From positions 1-14,946 of the forward strand of contig JAAYLY010000094.1 in the NCBI GenBank assembly GCA_012521625.1: DNA of 14,946 nucleotides, in the 5' to 3' direction. The number at the start of each line of letters is the position of its first letter. Positions within the stretch are counted from its first letter, which is position 1. The DNA comes from Tissierellia bacterium. GTDB lineage: Bacteria > Bacillota > Clostridia > Tissierellales > Tissierellaceae. Below are positions 6,361-14,775 of this stretch, piece by piece. The position numbers and the translations under genes were made by a program. The notes beneath the pieces are model-generated. The model was not told the DNA's origin. It ran no database searches and saw only the letters and a list, made by a program, of their open reading frames with translations.

Positions 6361-6389
6361 GTAACACATTTAAATAAATATGCTATAAT
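6361..6389 (+). promoter_or_regulatory. Sigma-A promoter for ppsA with extended -10
   Basis: GTAACA (6361-6366) serves as the -35, followed by a 17-bp spacer and a consensus TATAAT (6384-6389) preceded by TGC, an extended -10. Transcription would start near 6396, leaving a leader of about 77 nt before ATG 6473. Palindromes lie around and just after the -10: ATGCTAT (6380-6386) is inverted at 6409-6415, ATTTAAAT occurs at 6368-6375 and 6403-6410, and TAGCATGCTA is at 6410-6419. They could be operator sequences. Confidence 0.75.
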
Positions 6390-6472
6390 ATATATTGATT
6401 TAATTTAAATAGCATGCTACAATAAAAATGGATTTATTAGTTTATAAGTTTTTATTTTTAGGGGGAAATAAA

Positions 6473-8836
6473 ATGACTTTTAAGTATATCAAGTGGTTTG
6501 ATGAAATAAATAAATATGATATACCGGTCGTAGGGGGTAAAGGTGCTAATTTAGGGGAGTTAACCCAAAAAGGCTTAGATGTACCGCCAGGATTTTGTGT
6601 TACTGCCAAGGCCTATATGGATTTCGTATCCTATGCTGAATTAGATGAGATTATCAAGGCCTTGATGTATGGCCTAGATGAGGAAGATTCTAACCTTTTA
6701 AGCAATATAAGCAGGGAAATCCAAAACAAGATTATGGAAGGGCCCATTCCTTCAGATTTGGAAGAGGAGATTAGGAAGGCTTACAGGGAATTTAGCCAAA
6801 GGATAGGTGTAGAAGATCCTGAGGTGGCCGTTAGGAGTTCAGCCACAGCTGAAGACCTACCAGAGGCTTCTTTTGCAGGCCAGCAGGATACTTACCTCCA
6901 CATTAAGGGGGAGGAAGAGCTAATCAAGCATATAAAAAGCTGTTGGGCTTCCCTTTGGACTGCCAGGGCCATCTATTACAGGGAAAAGCAAAAGTTTGAC
7001 CACTTCCATGTTTCACTGGCTGTAGTAGTGCAGAAGATGGTAAACAGCGAAAAATCTGGAGTTATGTTTACGGCCAATCCTATAAATAACAGCATGGAAG
7101 AGATGATGATCAATGCATCCTGGGGCCTAGGAGAAGCAGTAGTATCTGGTATAGTAACCCCTGATGAGTATGTGGTAGATAAGAAGTCTAAGGAGATTAA
7201 GGACAAATATATCTCCGAAAAGAATAATATGGTGGTTAAGGCTGAAGATGGAATCGGTACAGTGGAAGTAAAGGTTGAAGACCACTTAGGCAAGGAGTAT
7301 ATCAATAGGGAGTGCTTGACTAAGGATGAGCTTAATACCCTTATCGATTACGGCCTAAAGATCGAAGAGATGTATGGAAGCTGCCAAGATATAGAATGGG
7401 GCTTCGATGGGGATACTAAAAGGCTTTATATCCTACAATCTAGGCCTATAACTACTATTCAGGGACAAGAAGTGGAAGAGGAAAGCAGGGTGGTGCAGGA
7501 ATTGAAGGTATTAACTAAGGGTTTACCAGCATCTCCAGGTACAGCCTACGGCAGGGTTAGGAGTATCAAGGATATTACGGAAATAGATAAGGTTCAAGAG
7601 GGGGATATATTAGTAACAGGCATGACAAACCCTGATATGGTGCCAGCCATGAGGAAGGCTGTAGCCGTAGTAACGGAAGAGGGTGGAAGGACCTGCCATG
7701 CTGCAATAGTCTCCAGGGAGCTTCAAATACCATGTATTGTAGGCGCTAAATCAGCTACAGCAGTCTTAGAAGAGGGAATGGAAATAACGGTAGACGCTAC
7801 AAGAGGGGTAGTCTATGCTGGTAAGCTAATAGAGGAAGAGGAGGAGATTAAGAAGGAGCAGGATAAGGAAGTAGGCCTAAATCCAGCCTTAATAGAGAAG
7901 ATCCTAGCCCAATCAGCCCCTATAACTGGAACTAAGATCTATATGAATCTTGGAGAGCCTTCCCTTATTGACAAATACAAGGACCTACCCTTTGATGGTA
8001 TAGGGTTAATGAGGACGGAATTTATATTTACCAACCTGGTAGGTGCCCATCCTATGTATCTAGTTAAGACTGGGCAGGGACAGTTGCTAATCGATAAGAT
8101 GAGTGAAGGAGTCATGAAGGTTGCCAGTGCAATATATCCAAGACCATTAGTTGTAAGATTATCCGACTTTAGAACTAATGAGTTTAGGGGCTTAAAGGGT
8201 GGAGATGAAGTAGAGCCAGTAGAAGCCAACCCTATGATAGGCTGGAGGGGAGTATCCAGATATATCTCTCCAGAATATGAAGAAGGTTTTAGGCTGGAAT
8301 GTAGGGCCATTAGGAAGGTAAGGGAAGAATATGGCTTAACCAACGTAATAGTCATGCTGCCCTTTGTAAGGACTATAGAGGAACTAAAGAGGGTAAAAGG
8401 TATCATGGCTGAAGAAGGCCTAGTCCAGTCTAAGGACTTTAAGATCTGGATTATGGCTGAGGTACCTGCTGTGGTATTCCAGGCTGAAGAATTTGCCCAA
8501 CTGGTAGATGGCTTTAGTATCGGTAGTAACGACTTAACTCAGTTGATCATGGGGGCCGATAGGGATTCAGGTATCTTAAACAATATGGGATACTTCGATG
8601 AGAGGAATGAAGCAGTTAAGAGGGCTATATCCATAATCATAAAAGCAGCTAAAAAATATGGTAAGACCGTATCCATATGCGGTCAAGGACCGTCACAGTA
8701 TCCAGAGCTTGCTGAGTTTTTAGTGGAAGAGGGAATAACTAGTATAAGCGTAAATCCAGACACAGTAGCTTATACTAGGAGATTAGTCGCATCGGTGGAA
8801 CAAAAAATCATTTTAGATAAATTAAGAGGTATTTAG
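6473..8836 (+). CDS. ppsA: Phosphoenolpyruvate synthase
   Basis: This 787-residue enzyme (E. coli PpsA has 792) makes PEP, AMP and phosphate from pyruvate, ATP and water, which is gluconeogenic. The N-terminal ATP-grasp domain shows VVGGKGANLGEL, VAVRSSATAEDLPEASFAGQQ and DIEWGFDG, ending near LQSRP. The swivelling phosphohistidine domain has GGRTCHAAIVSREL with the catalytic His at 409. The C-terminal PEP/pyruvate barrel has GLMRTEF, GSNDLTQLIMGADRDS and SICGQGPSQYPEL with the catalytic Cys at 736. It differs from pyruvate phosphate dikinase in being shorter. ATG 6473 has an SD (AGGGGGAA, 6460-6467); the in-frame ATG at 6428 has none and is rejected. It is transcribed alone, between its own promoter and terminator. 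Confidence 0.95.
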   Translation: MTFKYIKWFDEINKYDIPVVGGKGANLGELTQKGLDVPPGFCVTAKAYMDFVSYAELDEIIKALMYGLDEEDSNLLSNISREIQNKIMEGPIPSDLEEEIRKAYREFSQRIGVEDPEVAVRSSATAEDLPEASFAGQQDTYLHIKGEEELIKHIKSCWASLWTARAIYYREKQKFDHFHVSLAVVVQKMVNSEKSGVMFTANPINNSMEEMMINASWGLGEAVVSGIVTPDEYVVDKKSKEIKDKYISEKNNMVVKAEDGIGTVEVKVEDHLGKEYINRECLTKDELNTLIDYGLKIEEMYGSCQDIEWGFDGDTKRLYILQSRPITTIQGQEVEEESRVVQELKVLTKGLPASPGTAYGRVRSIKDITEIDKVQEGDILVTGMTNPDMVPAMRKAVAVVTEEGGRTCHAAIVSRELQIPCIVGAKSATAVLEEGMEITVDATRGVVYAGKLIEEEEEIKKEQDKEVGLNPALIEKILAQSAPITGTKIYMNLGEPSLIDKYKDLPFDGIGLMRTEFIFTNLVGAHPMYLVKTGQGQLLIDKMSEGVMKVASAIYPRPLVVRLSDFRTNEFRGLKGGDEVEPVEANPMIGWRGVSRYISPEYEEGFRLECRAIRKVREEYGLTNVIVMLPFVRTIEELKRVKGIMAEEGLVQSKDFKIWIMAEVPAVVFQAEEFAQLVDGFSIGSNDLTQLIMGADRDSGILNNMGYFDERNEAVKRAISIIIKAAKKYGKTVSICGQGPSQYPELAEFLVEEGITSISVNPDTVAYTRRLVASVEQKIILDKLRGI

Positions 8837-8848
8837 GGATTAATATAT

Positions 8849-8879
8849 AACTGCTACTAATTAGGTAGCAGTTTTTTTA
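8849..8879 (+). terminator. Intrinsic terminator after ppsA
   Basis: AACTGCTAC (8849-8857) pairs with GTAGCAGTT (8865-8873) across a 7-nt loop, and the right arm runs into a T-tract ending at 8879. It begins 13 bp after the ppsA stop. Confidence 0.93.
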
Positions 8880-8915
8880 TGAAAAGCTTGTAAGAAAGGC
8901 TCCCTATAATTTATA

Positions 8916-8944
8916 TTGAATTGTGATTAAAGCTATTATATGAT
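8916..8944 (+). promoter_or_regulatory. Sigma-A promoter for the ABC exporter operon
   Basis: TTGAAT (8916-8921), a 17-bp spacer and TATGAT (8939-8944) predict a start near 8951, about 23 nt before ATG 8974. The promoter lies between GGCTCCCT (8898-8905) and AGGGCAGCC (8965-8973). These can pair with a one-base bulge, and the right arm includes part of the SD. Confidence 0.75.
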
Positions 8945-8973
8945 AATTACTAGGAGAATAAAGGAGGGCAGCC

Positions 8974-9696
8974 ATGTTAAAATTAAATAACTTAACCAAA
9001 TCCTACGGAAGAATAAAAGCAGTAAATAATATTAACCTAGAAGTAAGGCCGGGGGAGATATTCGGCTTTTTAGGGCCCAATGGAGCAGGTAAAACTACTA
9101 CCATTAAGATGATAGTAGGGCTATTAAAGCCTGATGAGGGTATGATTACCCTAGCTGGCATAGATATTTGGCAAGAGCCCTTAAAAGCCAAATCTATGAT
9201 CAGCTATGTGCCGGATAATCCTGCAGTATATGATAAACTTAAGGGTATAGAATTTCTAAACTTTATAGCCGATATGTATGGTATATCAAAGGAAGAGCGA
9301 TTAAGGAAGATCGATTATTTTTCAAAGCTATTTAATATTGAGCACGCTTTGGAAAACCTTATCAGCTCCTATTCCCATGGTATGAAGCAGAAGTTAGTCC
9401 TAACATCAGCCTTAATCAATGATCCTAAGCTCTTCATCCTAGATGAGCCTATGGTGGGGCTGGATCCTAAATCCTCCTTTAATTTAAAGGAGATAATGAG
9501 ACAGATGTGTGATGAGGGGAAAATCGTATTCTTTTCAACCCATGTAATGGAAGTGGCAGAAAGATTATGCGATAGGATAGCCATAATCAATAAGGGGCAG
9601 ATAGTAACAGTTGGTACCATGGAGGAGTTGAGGAGTAGTGCCAAGGATGAGGAAACTTTAGAAAAGATCTTCTTGGAGTTGACTGAGGATGAATAA
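8974..9696 (+). CDS. ABC transporter ATP-binding protein
   Basis: A 240-residue ABC ATPase of the ABC-2/exporter type. It has Walker A GPNGAGKT (34-41), a signature region SYSHGMKQK (132-140), Walker B LFILDEP (153-159), D-loop GLDP (162-165) and switch histidine STH (H190). The position usually held by the Q-loop glutamine reads YVPDNP, with Asp instead. The SD AGGAGGG (8962-8968) precedes ATG 8974. The 3' end overlaps the permease start by 8 bp, so the two are translationally coupled and form one transporter. The energised subunit sits on the cytoplasmic face of the membrane. The cargo cannot be inferred; no peptide, antibiotic-resistance or sensor genes are adjacent. Confidence 0.93.
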   Translation: MLKLNNLTKSYGRIKAVNNINLEVRPGEIFGFLGPNGAGKTTTIKMIVGLLKPDEGMITLAGIDIWQEPLKAKSMISYVPDNPAVYDKLKGIEFLNFIADMYGISKEERLRKIDYFSKLFNIEHALENLISSYSHGMKQKLVLTSALINDPKLFILDEPMVGLDPKSSFNLKEIMRQMCDEGKIVFFSTHVMEVAERLCDRIAIINKGQIVTVGTMEELRSSAKDEETLEKIFLELTEDE

Positions 9697-11347
9697 ACTA
9701 CTGGCTTTAGTTAAGGTGGATTTTAAGAATACATATGGGTTTAATTCCCTTATCCAATCCCTTAAGAATAGAAGGAACATATGGATAGCCCTAGTTATAG
9801 TGCTGGCCATACTTTCCTTAATCCCCTCCTATTTTATGTTGGTAATGGGACTAGTCAACCTAGCAGATGCCTTCTTCCAAATAGGCCAGGGCTCATACTT
9901 TTTACAGATGGGTATTTTCGGTTCCCAGGCCTTAGTCTTTGCACTGGGTATTTTCTACGTCCTTAGTAAATATTACTTTGCCAGTGATTTAAATCAGCTG
10001 GTACCCCTACCAATAAAGCCATCTTATATCATAGGGTCAAAATTTATCACCCTGATGTTCAGTGAATATTTGACCAGTTTCCCTGTCCTATTACCCTTTA
10101 TCATCATATATGGCCTTAAGGCTAGTAAGGGGGTAGCCTACTGGGTCTATTCACTTATTGTAATTTTGACCATGCCTATTATCCCCTTAGTATTGGCTTC
10201 ACTTTTAGTCATGGTCTTTATGAAATATACCAACCTGGGGGATAAGAAGGACCTAATTAGGATAATCAGCTCTATCTTCTTTATAGTATTCATCATCTGG
10301 TTACAGCTTACCATACAGCAGTTAGCCATGAAGTCAATAGAACTAGGGGATGCCCTATTTTTGAACCTGGCCAAGGATAGCCTTTATTTAGTTAAAAGGC
10401 TAGGTATAGTATTTCCACCTAGTATGTGGGCCACCTTAGCCCTAGCAAATACAAATGTATCAGGCCTCTTGTACCTAGTCCTATTCTTGGGAATATCCTT
10501 TGTAAGTATAGGCCTGATGATCTATTTAGCCGAGAGAATCTTCTTCGATGGGCTAATAGGAAATATAGAGGTGGTGGCTAAGGAGAGAAAGGCAAGGGAT
10601 TTAACTAGGTCAGTAGCAGTTATGAAGCCCTATCTGGCCATTGCTAAGAAGGAGCTTCTTATGCTTGTTAAAACCCCAGTATATCTACTTAATTCCATTG
10701 GTGGGGTCATAATAGTTCCCATAATCCTAGTGATGCCTATCCTTATGGGAGATGAGTCCATGGATACTATTACAAGCTTAATCAGCGACTATCCCCATTT
10801 TGTGAACCTGATTACCATAGGGATTATCGTAGTTTTGGCCATGGTAAATTCCATAGGTCCAACCACCTTCTCTAGGGAGGGGAAAAATTTATGGATTCAA
10901 AGGGTCTTGCCCATAAGGGCTAGGGATCAAGTTCTAGGTAGGGTATTATCTTCTTTAGCTGTACAGCTATTGGGTATATTGGTATTAATATCAGCAATAT
11001 ATATTATAAATAGGATTAAGGCTGCAGATATTTTGATTATTACATCCCTAGGCCTTGTAGGCAGCATACCAATGACCCAGCTGGGCATGGTAGTAGATAT
11101 AGCTAGGCCTATGTTAGACTGGGATAATCCACAAAGGGCCATGAAGCAGAACTTCAACGTCCTAGTAGCCCTAGGTTTGGGAGCCTTATTTATGATGGGC
11201 CTGTTCTTCCTAGTTAAAAATTTAATCTATAAAATAGACCTTATATACATTTACCTAATACTTTTCACTATCTTTATAACCCTAGCCATCATCCTTCAAG
11301 GAATACTAGAAAAAATGGTGGAAAGGCAGTTTATGGAGCTAGAATAA
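9689..11347 (+). CDS. ABC-2 type permease, 12 predicted membrane segments
   Basis: A 552-residue polytopic membrane protein. Hydrophobic segments lie near residues 31-56, 71-94, 121-142, 150-178, 191-212, 257-281, 332-353, 371-391, 421-440, 446-468, 490-513 and 516-538. Two halves of about six segments flank a charged cytoplasmic loop (about 285-330, with KERKARDLTR), suggesting two fused six-TM units. A conserved-looking motif, TTFSREGKNLWIQRVLPI, starts near residue 392. It pairs with the preceding ATPase by an 8-bp gene overlap. Family members are exporters or poorly defined transporters; the cargo is unknown. An inverted repeat (ACTTCAAGA / TCTTGAAGT) directly follows the stop. Confidence 0.88.
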   Translation: MNKLLALVKVDFKNTYGFNSLIQSLKNRRNIWIALVIVLAILSLIPSYFMLVMGLVNLADAFFQIGQGSYFLQMGIFGSQALVFALGIFYVLSKYYFASDLNQLVPLPIKPSYIIGSKFITLMFSEYLTSFPVLLPFIIIYGLKASKGVAYWVYSLIVILTMPIIPLVLASLLVMVFMKYTNLGDKKDLIRIISSIFFIVFIIWLQLTIQQLAMKSIELGDALFLNLAKDSLYLVKRLGIVFPPSMWATLALANTNVSGLLYLVLFLGISFVSIGLMIYLAERIFFDGLIGNIEVVAKERKARDLTRSVAVMKPYLAIAKKELLMLVKTPVYLLNSIGGVIIVPIILVMPILMGDESMDTITSLISDYPHFVNLITIGIIVVLAMVNSIGPTTFSREGKNLWIQRVLPIRARDQVLGRVLSSLAVQLLGILVLISAIYIINRIKAADILIITSLGLVGSIPMTQLGMVVDIARPMLDWDNPQRAMKQNFNVLVALGLGALFMMGLFFLVKNLIYKIDLIYIYLILFTIFITLAIILQGILEKMVERQFMELE

Positions 11348-11380
11348 CTTCAAGACTTAATTAAAATCCCATCTTGAAGT
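11347..11380. repeat. Inverted repeat between the permease gene and mtaD
   Basis: ACTTCAAGA (11347-11355) is perfectly inverted at 11372-11380 with a 16-nt spacer. It begins immediately after the permease stop. There is no T-tract, so it is at best a weak terminator. It may instead be an operator or an mRNA-end structure; no convincing promoter was seen before mtaD. Confidence 0.5.
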
Positions 11381-11405
11381 AATAAATAGAGAAAGGAGCA
11401 GTTAG

Positions 11406-12692
11406 ATGAAGATTTTAATAAAAAATGTGGATATACTGGCTGTAGATGAAAAGGATAGGGGGGTTTTCAACTCCAATATCTATATTGTTGACGACAAGAT
11501 TGAGTATATTGGGGATGAAATCGAGAATTTAGAGGTCCACAGGGTAATAGATGGCAAAAATAAACTGGCCATGCCCGGACTTATAAACTCCCATACCCAT
11601 ATAGGTATGTCCCTACTTAGGAACTATGCAGATGATTTATCCTTACACGTATGGTTAACGGAAAAGATCTGGCCTACAGAGGATAAGATGAATGCTGAGG
11701 ACATCTATTGGGGATCCCTCCTTAGTATAGTTGAAATGATTAAATCCGGTACTACTGCCTTCTGCGACATGTATATGTTTATGGATGAGGTAGCTAAGGG
11801 GATTGAGGAGTCAGGTATTAGGGGAGTCCTTACTAGGGGTATGACTGAAGGAGAAGATTCAGAAGCCAAACTTAATGAAACTAGAGAGCTTTATAATAAT
11901 TGGCAGGGTAAGGCAGATGGAAGAATAAAAGTAATGATTGCTCCCCATGCTATATATACGACTAGCAAGGATTTCCTTTTAAAATGTATAGATTTGGCAA
12001 GGGAGCTTAATACTGGACTTCATATCCATATTTCTGAAACTAAAAAGGAGATTGAAGACAGCCTACAAGCTTACGGTAAATCTCCTGTTAAATACCTAGA
12101 GGAGATTGGCTTCTTTAACATCCATACCATAGGAGCCCACTGCGTCCATTTAGATGATGAGGATATAGAAATACTGGCTAAGTACAATGTATATCCAGTA
12201 AATAATCCAACTAGCAATTTAAAGTTGGCTTCAGGTTTTGCACCTATAGATAAGATGCTTAAAAAGGGTATTACTGTCGCCTTGGGAACCGATGGACCTT
12301 CAAGCAATAACAATCTAGATATGTTTGAAGAGATAAACTTAGCTTCTATTATCAATAAGGGAATAAATTTAGACCCCCTTTCTGTATCAGCCCTAGAGGC
12401 CATCAAGATGGCTACTATTAATGGGGCTAAGGCTCTGGATTGGGGCGAGGAAATCGGGTCCCTTGAAGTTGGTAAAAAAGCTGATATAATTTTACTTGAT
12501 ATCGATAAGCCACATTTTTATCCAAGACATAACTTAATATCAGCCATAAGCTATACAGCCCACGGATCTGACGTAGACACAGTAATCGTGGATGGTAAAA
12601 TAATAATGGAGAAGAGGGAGCTTAAGACCTTAGATGAGGAATTGATCAAATTTATGGCTGAAAAACGCGCTAAGGATCTTATAAGGAGATAA
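11406..12692 (+). CDS. mtaD: 5'-methylthioadenosine / S-adenosylhomocysteine deaminase
   Basis: This 428-residue amidohydrolase deaminates MTA to methylthioinosine and SAH to S-inosylhomocysteine, clearing by-products of SAM use. Metal-site motifs are HTH (63-65), HIHISET (H208 and E211), AHCVH (H245, H248) and GTDG (D296). APHAIYT (H181) is the substrate-side motif of the MtaD group. The overall pattern fits the MtaD/SsnA/TrzN branch best, but a guanine- or chlorohydrolase-like specificity cannot be fully excluded. The start ATG has AAAGGAG (11392-11398) 7 nt upstream. The tkt gene follows after 26 bp with no terminator, so the two are probably co-transcribed. Confidence 0.88.
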   Translation: MKILIKNVDILAVDEKDRGVFNSNIYIVDDKIEYIGDEIENLEVHRVIDGKNKLAMPGLINSHTHIGMSLLRNYADDLSLHVWLTEKIWPTEDKMNAEDIYWGSLLSIVEMIKSGTTAFCDMYMFMDEVAKGIEESGIRGVLTRGMTEGEDSEAKLNETRELYNNWQGKADGRIKVMIAPHAIYTTSKDFLLKCIDLARELNTGLHIHISETKKEIEDSLQAYGKSPVKYLEEIGFFNIHTIGAHCVHLDDEDIEILAKYNVYPVNNPTSNLKLASGFAPIDKMLKKGITVALGTDGPSSNNNLDMFEEINLASIINKGINLDPLSVSALEAIKMATINGAKALDWGEEIGSLEVGKKADIILLDIDKPHFYPRHNLISAISYTAHGSDVDTVIVDGKIIMEKRELKTLDEELIKFMAEKRAKDLIRR

Positions 12693-12718
12693 AAATACAA
12701 TAGAAAAGGAGACTTGAA

Positions 12719-14695
12719 ATGAGTATTGAGCAAAAGACTATTAATACCATTAGGGTTTTATCTGCAGAGATGATAGAAAAGGCTAATTCAGGCCATCCAG
12801 GTTTACCACTGGGTGCAGCCCCTATGGCCTTTACGCTATGGGGTAGGTCCATGAACCACAATCCTAAAAATCCAAAATGGATAAATAGGGATAGGTTCAT
12901 CCTGTCAGCAGGCCATGGATCAGCACTTCTATATTCCCTATTACACCTATTCGATTATGGTCTAACAACGGAAGATATAAAGAACTTCAGACAGCTAGAT
13001 AGCAAAACCCCAGGCCATCCTGAATACGGCCATACGGTAGGTGTTGAGGTAACTACTGGACCCTTAGGACAGGGTATGGCAAATGCCGTTGGTATGGCCA
13101 TGGCTGAAGCCCACCTAGCTGCTAGATTTAATAAGGATGGTTACAATATTATAGACCATTACACTTATGTCCTAGCAGGGGACGGCTGCATGATGGAGGG
13201 TATAGGCTATGAAGCAGCTTCATTAGCTGGGTCTCTAGGTTTAGGTAAGCTGATAGTCCTTTACGATTCAAACTCCATTACCATAGAGGGTAGCACTGAC
13301 CTAGCCTTCCATGAGGATGTATGTAAGAGATTCCAGGCCATGGGATGGGAGACCCTAGAAGTAGAAGATGGTAACGATATAGAGGACATCTATGAAAAAA
13401 TCGAAGAGGCCAAGAAGAACCTATCCCAGCCAACACTTATAAAGGTTACAACAGAAATAGGGTATGGTGCCCCAGGTAAACAAGGAAAGGCCTCTGCCCA
13501 TGGTGAGCCACTGGGAGAAGAAGAGTTAAAGGCTATGAAGGAAGCCTTCAACTGGACAGAGGAGCCTTTTGTAGTACCTGAAGATGTAAAGGAATTTATG
13601 GCTCAGCTTATCAAGAAGGGTATAGAAGCCAATGAAGAATGGAATAGGATGTATGAGGAATATAAGGAAAAATATCCTGAGTTGGCTAAGGAATTAGAAG
13701 ACTGGTTGGAGCTAAAACTGCCAATGGATTATTTAGAATCAGATGAATTTTGGTCCTTTGAAAAGGATATGTCTACTAGGGAGGCATCAGGTACTGTAAT
13801 CAATAGGATAGCTGAAAAATTACCAAACCTAATCGGAGGATCAGCAGACTTAGCTCCATCTAACAAGACCTATATGAAGTCTAGGGAAGACTTCTCCAAG
13901 GAAAACTATGGTGGTTCCAACATTAGATTTGGAGTTAGGGAGCATGCCATGGCAGGGGTAGTTAACGGTATGTTTTTACATGGAGGGTTAAGGGCGTATT
14001 GTGGAACCTTCTTCGTCTTTAGCGATTATATGAAGCATTCCATGAGGTTGGCTTCGCTGATGAACCTACCAGCTATCTATGTCTTAACCCATGATAGTAT
14101 AGGAGTTGGAGAAGATGGTCCAACCCATCAGCCAATAGAACAACTAGCCATGTTTAGGTCTATGCCTAATTTCGTAGTCTTCAGACCAGCAGACGCCAGG
14201 GAGACTGCAGCAGCCTGGTATACTGCCTTAACTAGAAAGACAGGACCTACAGGCTTAGTCCTTACAAGGCAAAACCTACCCCTTCTTGAGGGAACGGGTA
14301 AGGATGCCCTAAAGGGTGCCTATATCCTTAAGAAGGAAAAGAAAGACCTAGATTTAATCCTTCTAGCAACTGGTTCAGAAGTACATCTTGTTTTAGAAGC
14401 AGCCAAGGTCTTAGAAGAAAAGGGTATAGGAGTTAGGGTAGTAAGTATGCCATCTTGGGAGATATTTGAAGAACAATCCCATGAATATAAGGAAGAGGTA
14501 TTACCAAGCAAGGTAGAAAAGAGACTTGCTGTGGAAGCTGCCGCATCCCTAGGCTGGCATAAGTATGTAGGCCTTAAGGGCAAGGTTATAGCTATGGAAA
14601 GCTTCGGAGCATCAGGACCTGGTAACCAATTATTTGAAAAATTCGGCTTTACAGTGGATAACATAGTAGAAAAAGCTTTAGAGCTTGTGGAGTAG
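12719..14695 (+). CDS. tkt: Transketolase
   Basis: A full-length thiamine-diphosphate enzyme of 658 residues (E. coli TktA has 663). It exchanges two-carbon ketol units in the non-oxidative pentose phosphate pathway and links glycolysis to ribose supply. The pyrophosphate-binding motif runs from GDG (154-156) to DSN (N185). Active-site histidines include GHPG (H26), GHGS (H66), GHPE (H100), and H458 and H470 in THDS and PTHQP. The catalytic glutamate that activates ThDP is in RFGVREHAMAG (E408). Both halves are on one chain, unlike the split N/C transketolases of many anaerobes. The SD AAAGGAG (12705-12711) precedes the ATG. The gene is followed by a terminator and then the CRISPR leader. Confidence 0.97.
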   Translation: MSIEQKTINTIRVLSAEMIEKANSGHPGLPLGAAPMAFTLWGRSMNHNPKNPKWINRDRFILSAGHGSALLYSLLHLFDYGLTTEDIKNFRQLDSKTPGHPEYGHTVGVEVTTGPLGQGMANAVGMAMAEAHLAARFNKDGYNIIDHYTYVLAGDGCMMEGIGYEAASLAGSLGLGKLIVLYDSNSITIEGSTDLAFHEDVCKRFQAMGWETLEVEDGNDIEDIYEKIEEAKKNLSQPTLIKVTTEIGYGAPGKQGKASAHGEPLGEEELKAMKEAFNWTEEPFVVPEDVKEFMAQLIKKGIEANEEWNRMYEEYKEKYPELAKELEDWLELKLPMDYLESDEFWSFEKDMSTREASGTVINRIAEKLPNLIGGSADLAPSNKTYMKSREDFSKENYGGSNIRFGVREHAMAGVVNGMFLHGGLRAYCGTFFVFSDYMKHSMRLASLMNLPAIYVLTHDSIGVGEDGPTHQPIEQLAMFRSMPNFVVFRPADARETAAAWYTALTRKTGPTGLVLTRQNLPLLEGTGKDALKGAYILKKEKKDLDLILLATGSEVHLVLEAAKVLEEKGIGVRVVSMPSWEIFEEQSHEYKEEVLPSKVEKRLAVEAAASLGWHKYVGLKGKVIAMESFGASGPGNQLFEKFGFTVDNIVEKALELVE

Positions 14696-14739
14696 TAAAA
14701 ATATAGGCTGATTAGATTGATAGAATTAATGGGTAAAAC

Positions 14740-14775
14740 AGGGAGGATTTCCAATAGGGATTTCCTCTCTTTTTT
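14740..14775 (+). terminator. Intrinsic terminator after tkt
   Basis: AGGGAGGA (14740-14747) pairs with TCCTCTCT (14763-14770), with one G-T wobble. After a two-base internal loop, TCC (14750-14752) pairs with GGA (14758-14760). TTTTT follows (14771-14775). It separates tkt from the CRISPR leader. Confidence 0.8.

Noticed and set aside
6428..6472. In-frame upstream ATG for ppsA
   Set aside because: There is no SD before it, and the added 15 residues are hydrophobic and not family-like. ATG 6473 has a good SD and the usual N-terminus.
6396..6472. Riboswitch or T-box in the ppsA leader
   Set aside because: The leader is about 77 nt, very AT-rich, and shows no T-box word or known aptamer core.
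7939..8406. Minus-strand ORF of 155 codons inside ppsA
   Set aside because: It is antisense to highly conserved PEP synthase sequence, with no SD and no motif; a typical shadow frame.
9781..9966. Second + strand ORF inside the permease gene
   Set aside because: It is an out-of-frame shadow of a long, clearly coding membrane protein.
11347..11380. Intrinsic terminator between the ABC permease gene and mtaD
   Set aside because: The 9-bp stem has a 16-nt loop and no T-tract; kept only as an inverted repeat.
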